From Nitrospinae bacterium RIFCSPLOWO2_12_FULL_45_22 (GTDB taxonomy: Bacteria > 2-12-FULL-45-22), in contig MHDQ01000156.1 of assembly GCA_001803565.1 (NCBI GenBank), forward strand, positions 1 to 5,762: a stretch of DNA of 5,762 nucleotides, in the 5' to 3' direction. Below the pieces are notes generated by a model. It worked only from the letters and a program-made list of their open reading frames with translations. It was not told where the DNA came from and made no database searches. The translations under genes were made by a program, and so were the position numbers. How positions within the stretch are numbered: the stretch's first letter is position 1; every line of letters starts with the position of its first letter. Shown in pieces: positions 1 through 4,044 of this stretch.

Positions 1-32
1 ATTTGTCATTTTGGAGGGTTGATATTATTTAG

Positions 33-60
33 TATTTCGGATTTCGATTTTAGGATTTAG
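33..60. repeat. Degenerate heptamer tandem repeat upstream of glyS
   Basis: Four consecutive 7-mers can be read here: TATTTCG, GATTTCG, ATTTTAG and GATTTAG. Together they form an AT-rich, short-period degenerate array in the leader of the synthetase gene. I infer either a small intergenic repeat or a structural AT-rich element. No clear hairpin is formed and no function is evident. It could also be chance in AT-rich DNA. Confidence 0.35.
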
Positions 61-106
61 ATAAACCACAGGATATTGCGCTATTATGCTCCTTATAGAA
101 TGTGAT

Positions 107-118
107 AAGGGAAGGGAG
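107..118 (+). promoter_or_regulatory. Ribosome binding site that decides the glyS start
   Basis: The purine run AAGGGAAGGGAG ends 10 nt before ATG 129. The alternative in-frame GTG at 102 lies upstream of and within this run and has no Shine-Dalgarno of its own. The ATG at 129 is therefore the better start. Confidence 0.6.
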
Positions 119-128
119 AAGCTATAAT

Positions 129-1433
129 ATGCCGGTAGAGATGGACAAGATTGTTTCGCTCTGTAAGCGCAGAGGGTTTATCTTCCAGAGCAGTGAGATT
201 TATGGTGGCTTAGGCAGTACCTGGGACTACGGTCCCTTAGGGGTAGAATTAAAACGAAATGTCAAAGAAGTATGGTGGCGGGATGTGGTTTATAATCGGG
301 ATGACATGGAGGGATTGGATGCCGCTATCCTGATGCACCCCGAGGTATGGGTGGCCTCCGGGCATGTAGAAGGCTTTACTGATCCTTTAGTTGATTGCAA
401 GTTATGCAAGAAACGGTTTAAGGCCGATGCTATCAGTACTAATGAGAATAAGTGTCCCGAGTGTGGGGGCGAGTTGACCGAGGCCAGGCAATTCAATCTG
501 ATGTTCAAGACCTTTATGGGGCCCGTGGAAGAAGAGGCCGCCACAGTCTATCTACGGCCCGAGACCGCCCAGGGTATCTTTACTAATTTTTCTAATATCC
601 TTACCACCATGCGCCGCAAGCTCCCCTTCGGCATAGCCCAGATTGGTAAGGCCTTCCGGAACGAGATAACCCCCGGTAATTTTACCTTCAGGACTAGGGA
701 ATTCGAGCAGATGGAGATCGAATATTTTGTCGAGGCCGGTACAGACCAGCAATGGTACGAATATTGGGTTCAGGAACGTTTTGCCTGGTACCTCAAATAT
801 GGTATTAATAAAGATAACCTGCAGGTAAGGGAACATGCGCCCCAGGAGCTGGCCCATTATGCTAAATGCTGCTCTGATATAGAATATCTATTTCCCATGG
901 GCTGGTCAGAGCTGGAAGGGATAGCTAACCGAGCCGATTACGACTTGCGACAACATTCTATCCATAGCAATAAAGACCTGAGTTTTTTTGATGAAGATAA
1001 GAAACAGAGGTATATCCCTTATGTGATTGAGCCTTCAGCCGGTGCAGACCGGGCTACCCTGGCCTTCTTGATAGATGCTTACCGAGAAGAGACAGTCCGG
1101 GGGGAGAGGCGGGTAGTATTGGGTTTTCATAAATCCCTGGCACCCATAAAAGTAGCGGTCCTGCCCTTGCTCAGAAACCGGCCAGAGCTGGTACAATTGG
1201 CCCGGACTATAGCCGAAGGGTTACGCAAAAGATTCTTTACTAAGTATGACGATACCGGCTCTATTGGCCGGCTCTATCGCCGTCAGGACGAGATCGGTAC
1301 CCTTTATTGTATTACCGTAGATGTCCAATCCCTGACCGATAAGGCTGTTACCGTACGGGATAGAGATACTATGCTCCAGGATAGAATCCCCCTCGAAGCA
1401 CTGGAGCGCTACGTTATGGATAAATTCTCCTGA
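129..1433 (+). CDS. glyS: Glycyl-tRNA synthetase, single-chain class II type
   Basis: Cytoplasmic enzyme that charges tRNA-Gly with glycine using ATP. The chosen product is 434 residues; a GTG at 102 would add nine residues but overlaps the ribosome binding site. It is the homodimeric type (often labelled glyS or glyQS), not the separate alpha/beta form. Visible features are an N-terminal GGLGSTWDYGPLG block (26-38) and two CxxC pairs, C90/C93 and C109/C112, expected to bind zinc in the insertion. The RPETAQGIF block lies at 143-151. Class II motif 2 runs FRNEITPGNFTFRTREFEQM (176-195), and motif 3 (GADRATLAFLIDAY) lies at 305-318. The anticodon-binding domain runs from about 337 to 430 and contains KYDDTGSIGRLYRRQDEIGT and the VTVRDRDT block. 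Length is slightly below the usual 450-500 but all core motifs are intact. It is complete and reads as ordinary chromosomal housekeeping sequence. Identification is secure. Confidence 0.97.
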   Translation: MPVEMDKIVSLCKRRGFIFQSSEIYGGLGSTWDYGPLGVELKRNVKEVWWRDVVYNRDDMEGLDAAILMHPEVWVASGHVEGFTDPLVDCKLCKKRFKADAISTNENKCPECGGELTEARQFNLMFKTFMGPVEEEAATVYLRPETAQGIFTNFSNILTTMRRKLPFGIAQIGKAFRNEITPGNFTFRTREFEQMEIEYFVEAGTDQQWYEYWVQERFAWYLKYGINKDNLQVREHAPQELAHYAKCCSDIEYLFPMGWSELEGIANRADYDLRQHSIHSNKDLSFFDEDKKQRYIPYVIEPSAGADRATLAFLIDAYREETVRGERRVVLGFHKSLAPIKVAVLPLLRNRPELVQLARTIAEGLRKRFFTKYDDTGSIGRLYRRQDEIGTLYCITVDVQSLTDKAVTVRDRDTMLQDRIPLEALERYVMDKFS

Positions 1434-1502
1434 TAGGTGTTTTTTTTCTCGACAGAACAGGCACAGAGATACGGCAATGAGCTCTGAGCCCGTACTTCTT
1501 CT

Positions 1503-1622
1503 CTAAGGAACAGAAGAGATTTTTCGATAATGCACCCTGGACTCGCCCGTCTCTAAGTACCCCTTCAATGCCCCGATTATTTCTTCTGGATCACGGAAGT
1601 TAATAGTCTGTACCTCGTCCAT
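1503..1622 (-). CDS. Doubtful small ORF, 39 residues, unrecognised
   Basis: On the minus strand an ATG at 1622 opens 39 codons ending at TAG 1503-1505. The product begins MDEVQTINFRDPEEII and continues through GALKGYLETGES. It has an acidic, soluble, helix-like composition with no membrane segment or signal peptide. The text looks more protein-like than most random frames, which is why it is listed. Against it, there is no Shine-Dalgarno before the ATG, the ORF is very short, and I recognise no family. It would converge with glyS and diverge from the DUF4160 gene. It may be a small protein, the N-terminal remnant of a longer gene cut off when cassettes were inserted or rearranged, or noise. 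Confidence 0.2.
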   Translation of the reverse strand: MDEVQTINFRDPEEIIGALKGYLETGESRVHYRKISSVP

Positions 1623-1661
1623 TCTATTGACTTTTCTTTATATGGTCGAAGAAGTCTGCAC

Positions 1662-1689
1662 TTGACAATTTAGTCGCAGAAGATAGAAT
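1662..1689 (+). promoter_or_regulatory. Sigma70-like promoter for the DUF4160/DUF2442 cassette
   Basis: A perfect -35 box TTGACA (1662-1667) is followed after 16 nt by TAGAAT (1684-1689), one mismatch from TATAAT. Initiation would fall near 1696, about 25 nt before the DUF4160 start. It is the only strong promoter-like sequence I see ahead of the cassette genes, so it may also drive hicBA by read-through. I see no operator palindrome overlapping it. Confidence 0.55.
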
Positions 1690-1720
1690 TATCAGATGCA
1701 AGGCGGAGAGGGCCGTACCT

Positions 1721-1993
1721 ATGCCTACAATTTCGATGTTTTACGGCATCCTTATCCGGATGTTTTTCTATGATACGGATAGGCATAACGTGCCGCACAT
1801 ACATGCAGAACATCAAGGGCAAGTTGCTGTGTACTCAATTCACGATGGTTCTGTGTTGGCTGGCGAGCTTCCACCGAAAAAGCACAAATTGGTTGTCGCA
1901 TGGATTGAAATACACCAGGAGGATCTGCTCGCCGATTGGGAGCTGGCGGTTGTTGGCAAAAAACCTTTTCCTATTCGAGGACTTGATCAATGA
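1721..1993 (+). CDS. DUF4160 family protein (putative toxin-antitoxin-like module)
   Basis: A 90-residue soluble protein with the features of DUF4160. It opens MPTISMFYGILIRMFF, has the conserved PHIHAEHQG block (25-33), and then a G-x-LP-x-K segment (48-56). A C-terminal helix follows with W61, H65, L69 and W73 (AWIEIHQEDLLADWELA). The start is supported by GGAGAGG at 1705-1711, 9 nt before the ATG. Its stop overlaps the next start as ATGA, which implies translational coupling. DUF4160 genes are frequently paired with DUF2442 genes in bacteria and in mobile contexts. The pair is often suspected to be an addiction-type module, but I know of no firmly established biochemical function. Family assignment is confident; the role is inference from gene pairing and cassette location. 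A signal peptide or membrane segment is not seen. Confidence 0.85.
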   Translation: MPTISMFYGILIRMFFYDTDRHNVPHIHAEHQGQVAVYSIHDGSVLAGELPPKKHKLVVAWIEIHQEDLLADWELAVVGKKPFPIRGLDQ

Positions 1994-2247
1994 ACATTGA
2001 AGAAATTCTTCCGAGAGAGGATCACCTGCTGTACGTCAAGGCCGATGATGGGCAAGCCGGTCTATTTGACGTAACGCCCTATCTCGAATCAGAAGCTTTT
2101 GCACCCCTGAAAGACCGAAGTGAGTTCGAGCGTATCCACAATGGAAGGTATTTTATTGAATGGGAGTGTGGGGCAGATCTTTCAGCAGATACTATTCAAG
2201 CGCGGTGGACGCCTTTAACAAAGGAAGGCGCCCAACAAGGCGCTTAA
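1990..2247 (+). CDS. DUF2442 family protein, partner of DUF4160
   Basis: An 85-residue protein of the DUF2442 type. The N-terminal beta-strands lead into GLFDVTPYLES (24-34), then FAPLKDRSEFERI (37-49), YFIEWECGADLSADTI (54-69) and a short tail. The FDV-x-PYL and W-x-x-GADL-x-x-DT signatures are the family's hallmarks. It overlaps the DUF4160 gene by four bases (ATGA, 1990-1993) and so is probably coupled to it. No strong Shine-Dalgarno stands before its ATG. About the last six codons and the TAA stop (2245-2247) lie inside the downstream attC-like site. The tail (about 80-85) is therefore recombination-site sequence, as is common for cassette genes, and probably not part of the fold. Function is unknown; a regulatory or antitoxin-like role beside DUF4160 is plausible but unproven. 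Confidence 0.82.
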   Translation: MNIEEILPREDHLLYVKADDGQAGLFDVTPYLESEAFAPLKDRSEFERIHNGRYFIEWECGADLSADTIQARWTPLTKEGAQQGA

Positions 2248-2307
2248 CTCGGACTGCCTCAGTCGCTGCGCTCCTTCGGCAGCCGGTTAGCGCAATCGTT
2301 AGGTGCC
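2227..2307 (+). other. attC-like integron recombination site 1
   Basis: The left R box GCCCAAC (2230-2236) fits RYYYAAC and the right R box GTTAGGT (2298-2304) fits GTTRRRY. Between them the arms can pair: GCGCTTAACTCGGACTGCC on the left faces GGCAGCCGGTTAGCGC on the right, with a few unpaired bases as typical attC sites have. The terminal loop holds CGCTGCGCTCC (2264-2274). Integrase cleavage would be expected after G2298. The site starts within the end of the DUF2442 gene and stops 24 bp before hicB, exactly where a cassette junction should be. Confidence 0.8.
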
Positions 2308-2330
2308 CTTCAAAAATGTGAGGTGATTTT

Positions 2331-2534
2331 ATGAAGCCCAAGGTAATCGTTCATGAAGCGGAAGAAGGAGGCTACTGGGCCGAAGTCCCGTCTATTCCAG
2401 GCTGCGCGACTCAGGGAGAGACTTTCGACGAACTCCTCGGCAACATCTACGAGGCTGTCGAAGGTTGCTTGTTCGTAGACATAAAAGACATTGAGGTAAC
2501 GGAGAAGGATAAAGTTCTGGAGATCGCGGTGTGA
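2331..2534 (+). CDS. hicB: HicB-family antitoxin, short form
   Basis: A 67-residue protein with the HicB-like fold signature: beta-strand KVIVHEAEEGGYWAEVPSIP (4-23), then GCATQGETFDELLGNIYEAV (24-43), followed by an acidic tail. HicB neutralises the HicA mRNA interferase by binding it. This short form has only the partially degraded RNase-H-like domain and lacks the C-terminal ribbon-helix-helix or helix-turn-helix domain of longer HicB proteins, so autoregulation by DNA binding is not expected from this protein alone. AGGTGA (2321-2326) lies 4 nt before the ATG. Its TGA stop overlaps the hicA GTG start as GTGA, which indicates translational coupling. The order hicB then hicA is one of the two known arrangements. 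The gene itself is intact although its toxin partner is frameshifted. Confidence 0.9.
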   Translation: MKPKVIVHEAEEGGYWAEVPSIPGCATQGETFDELLGNIYEAVEGCLFVDIKDIEVTEKDKVLEIAV

Positions 2535-2739
2535 AAGCCATTTCAGGGAAGGACTTCGCGAAGCTGCTTGAGAGAAGAGGCTGGGAATTGCGTAGAACGA
2601 AGGGACGTCATCACATTTACGCAAAAGCGGGAAACCCGGCTCGGATTTCCGTGCCCATACATATGGAAATAGCCCACTCAAAATAGGCTTGTTGAGGCAC
2701 CTCATGAAGGTTGCAGGAATTGACGAAAGCGAGTTGTGA
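2531..2739 (+). pseudogene. hicA: HicA-family mRNA interferase toxin, frameshifted
   Basis: The GTG start at 2531 overlaps the hicB stop. The frame reads KAISGKDFAKLLERRGWELR, then TKGRHHIYAKAG and ARISVPIH, which is a clear HicA double-stranded-RNA-binding-like fold with the catalytic His in the G-x-HH segment (H27/H28). After His44 the frame runs into MEIAHSK and TAG at 2684-2686, giving 51 residues. From G2665 the +2 frame resumes as GNSPLKIGLLRHLMKVAGID and ends ESEL, TGA 2737-2739. This is the conserved HicA C-terminus. Omitting A2663-T2664 joins both parts into 68 residues, the normal length. The change is thus a 2-bp AT insertion in CATATGG. HicA proteins degrade mRNA and halt growth. 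The truncated product lacks the last strand and helix and is probably inactive. A sequencing or assembly error is possible. Position 26 is Arg where Ser is common. Confidence 0.85.
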
Positions 2740-2747
2740 CATAGAGC

Positions 2748-2820
2748 ACATAACAACGCAATCGAGTCGGACTGGCCTTCCGCTGCGCTCCATTGCAACC
2801 GCTTAGCCGAAACGTTAGAC
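2748..2820 (+). other. attC-like integron recombination site 2
   Basis: The right R box GTTAGAC (2814-2820) fits GTTRRRY. The left R box ACATAAC (2748-2754) fits RYYYAAC with one mismatch. The interior shares TCGGACTG (2767-2774) and CGCTGCGCTCC (2781-2791) with the first site in the same order. The ends (TAAC and GTTA) and the inner GGACTGGC/GCAACC segments can pair imperfectly. It begins 8 bp after the reconstructed hicA stop, the expected position for a cassette end. The match is weaker than site 1 but its similarity and spacing support it. Confidence 0.7.
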
Positions 2821-2850
2821 GGCAAGACCCATCGGGCGGAAGAAAGTAAT

Positions 2851-2859
2851 AAAGGAGGT
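2851..2859 (+). promoter_or_regulatory. Strong ribosome binding site of the third, broken cassette gene
   Basis: AAAGGAGGT lies 6 nt before ATG 2866 and is a near-perfect Shine-Dalgarno, the best in the cassette region. It begins 36 bp after the cassette boundary. It indicates that a translated gene once began at 2866 although the frame now closes after 17 codons. Confidence 0.6.
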
Positions 2860-2865
2860 ATTCAA

Positions 2866-3091
2866 ATGATACAATCTTTAACCGGTTTCTTTTTTAAGCT
2901 TGCGCGAGATGTTCTATAAGGATCTGGTAAAGGGAGCAATTGAGAAAAAGTTCAAGACAATCGTTGAGCAAGAAGTAAGGGAAACTCTTGTTGAACACCT
3001 TACTAAGGCACAAAAATCAGTTTCCTACCTCATTCTTCAGTCATGTCGACAACGTCGACTTATTACTTTGAGAGCAATCTGTACAGATTAA
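2866..3091 (+). pseudogene. Probable decayed cassette gene, unrecognised
   Basis: The ATG at 2866, behind a strong ribosome binding site, opens a frame MIQSLTGFFFKLARDVL that stops at TAA 2917-2919. In the next frame, from about 2900, a convincing charged helical stretch runs MFYKDLVKGAIEKKFKTI, then VEQEVRETLVEHLTKAQKS, and ends at TAA 3089-3091. Dropping one T from the six-T run near 2890-2895 would join the two. Downstream, the third frame (about 3072-3215, ending TGA 3213-3215) contains VQINVQIQIPLTDLVSFE and NTNLFLNADASLITPRYL, which also looks like former coding text. I do not recognise the family. I read the stretch as one gene of roughly 110 residues broken by at least two frame changes and a stop. 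Alternatives are two short independent ORFs, a 17-residue leader peptide, or noise in the downstream part. It follows the second attC directly, so it is a candidate third cassette that lost its own attC. Confidence 0.35.
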
Positions 3092-3310
3092 CGTTCAAAT
3101 ACAGATTCCCCTTACCGACCTGGTGTCTTTTGAGAACACCAATCTTTTCCTTAATGCCGATGCAAGTCTAATTACGCCACGCTATCTCTGTTGTAAAAGT
3201 GGATATTTTCTCTGATATTCAAGATGCCACTGCGCTTACCTTGATATCGCTGGATTTTATCCATGGTAAACTTTCTCAATTCATTCTATGAGAAATGTAG
3301 TGGAAACATA
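3092..3310. other. Intergenic region between convergent gene sets
   Basis: This holds only the possible third-frame remnant noted for the decayed cassette gene (to 3215) and small imperfect inverted repeats, such as TTTCTCA at 3272-3278 facing TGAGAAA at 3289-3295. I see no third attC, no RNA gene and no intact ORF. Rightward and leftward transcription would meet here. Confidence 0.5.
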
Positions 3311-3889
3311 TTAACCTGGATTTATTGCCTGGATGACATAAAGGTATTGATAAACCTCTAGCTGGCTAATATCTTTAAACCCAGCTTCAGAGAGTATCCT
3401 GATGGCCTCCTGGCAGGGTATCCTATGTTCTAATGGGGGCCCCATAGGTGATTCTTTTGCCTCCCAGTCTATATTAATAATTTTCCCCTGGGGCTTAAGC
3501 ACCCTCCTTATTTCCGAAAGCAGGGCTTCCTTTTGATCTGCTTCATGGAAGGCCATGGCGATGATAACCATATCCAGACACGAGTCGGGCAGCGGTATAG
3601 AATTCTCCTGGGATAAGATCGGCTCTATATTGGTTATATGCCTCTCTTTCATCCTTTGTTCCAGGATAGATAACATTTCCGGAGAAATATCTACTGCATA
3701 TACTTTTCCGCCCTGGCCTATTCTATGGGCCAGAGGAAAGGTATAATATCCCGTCCCACACCCTATATCGGCTGCGATAGTGCCCCCTGGCATTTTCAAT
3801 AGAGCCAAAAGTTTTTCTGGGTCCTGTATCTCCCGTCGTTCGGGAGAATCTAGCTTAGCAACTTTCTCGATATCGAATTTATGTCCCAT
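3311..3889 (-). CDS. Class I SAM-dependent methyltransferase
   Basis: A 192-residue soluble methyltransferase of the Methyltransf_11/25 type. The N-terminus FDIEKVAKLDSPERRE (5-20) resembles a recurring family of small bacterial and archaeal methyltransferases. Motif I ADIGCGTGYYT (40-50) binds S-adenosylmethionine. The acidic ribose-binding residue is D67 in VYAVDIS. Motif II/III is DMVIIAMAFHE (106-116), and LKPQGKIINIDW (131-142) is the strand typical after the catalytic region. The substrate cannot be told from sequence; the family resembles UbiE/ArsM-like small-molecule methyltransferases, but no arsenite-binding Cys set is present. AGGAG (3899-3903) lies 9 nt before the ATG. It is co-oriented with and downstream of the CoA-disulfide reductase gene, separated by about 155 bp containing a repeat, so co-transcription is possible but not compelling. 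The gene appears complete. Confidence 0.9.
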   Translation of the reverse strand: MGHKFDIEKVAKLDSPERREIQDPEKLLALLKMPGGTIAADIGCGTGYYTFPLAHRIGQGGKVYAVDISPEMLSILEQRMKERHITNIEPILSQENSIPLPDSCLDMVIIAMAFHEADQKEALLSEIRRVLKPQGKIINIDWEAKESPMGPPLEHRIPCQEAIRILSEAGFKDISQLEVYQYLYVIQAINPG

Positions 3890-3956
3890 TTTCTTCTTCT
3901 CCTGTAACGATTCTGTTTGATCCTATTTAACCGTTCACCCCCTTATCCTGCCACAT

Positions 3957-4029
3957 TGTCATTCTGAGACCTTCGCTCCATGTCATTCTGAGTGAAGCGA
4001 AGAATCTCGTTGTTCCGCTCAGGGTGACA
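3957..4029. repeat. TGTCATTCTGAG-type intergenic inverted repeat element
   Basis: TGTCATTCTGAG occurs at 3957-3968 and again at 3981-3992. CTCAGGGTGACA at 4018-4029 is its inverted counterpart, matching at 10 of 12 positions. Inside, CTTCGCT (3971-3977) is the exact inverse of AGCGAAG (3996-4002). The element can fold into a hairpin of about 49-73 nt. Repeats with the core TGTCATTCTGAGCGAAGCGAAGAATCT are known to me as widespread dispersed intergenic elements in several bacterial phyla. The partial duplication here suggests a second, truncated or nested copy. Function is unknown; a terminator-like or mRNA-stabilising role between the two leftward genes is possible. Confidence 0.75.
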
Positions 4030-4044
4030 AATCCGGTGAAAGGA

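Larger units (their letters stand above)
2299..2814 (+). mobile_element. Integron gene cassette carrying hicB-hicA
   Basis: The segment from the T after the first right-hand G (2299) to the G of the second GTTAGAC (2814) is 516 bp. It holds only hicB, the frameshifted hicA and one attC-like site. This is the layout of a single excisable integron cassette with its genes in the usual orientation relative to attC. The space before hicB is too short for a clear promoter. No integrase gene is in the window, so mobility would depend on one elsewhere. The boundaries rest on the attC assignments. Confidence 0.7.

Noticed and set aside
1-128. T-box or other riboswitch leader for glyS
   Set aside because: Only about 128 bp are visible. 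I see no T-box core, specifier stem or terminator/antiterminator pair.
1440-1447. Run of eight T residues just after glyS as an intrinsic terminator
   Set aside because: No GC-rich hairpin of useful length precedes it; only weak 3-4 bp pairings such as CCT/AGG can be drawn.
1434-1720. A left-boundary attC or attI site before the DUF4160 gene
   Set aside because: No GTTRRRY box with a foldable partner could be found. The nearest resemblance, GTTAATA near 1600, breaks the consensus and has no matching left arm.
1770-2000. 76-codon plus-strand ORF overlapping DUF4160
   Set aside because: It is an out-of-frame shadow of the DUF4160 gene with no ribosome binding site of its own.
2227-2820. CRISPR array formed by the two similar segments
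   Set aside because: Only two similar segments exist, they are about 500 bp apart with genes between them, and they have attC rather than CRISPR architecture.
2310-2825. 171-codon minus-strand ORF spanning the hicBA cassette
   Set aside because: It runs antisense to hicB and hicA, which have clear family motifs and a ribosome binding site, and it begins and ends in the attC-like sites. It has no recognisable domain.
3272-3295. TTTCTCA/TGAGAAA inverted repeat as a bidirectional terminator between convergent genes
   Set aside because: The stem is short and AT-rich with a 10-nt loop, and there is no T tract on either side.
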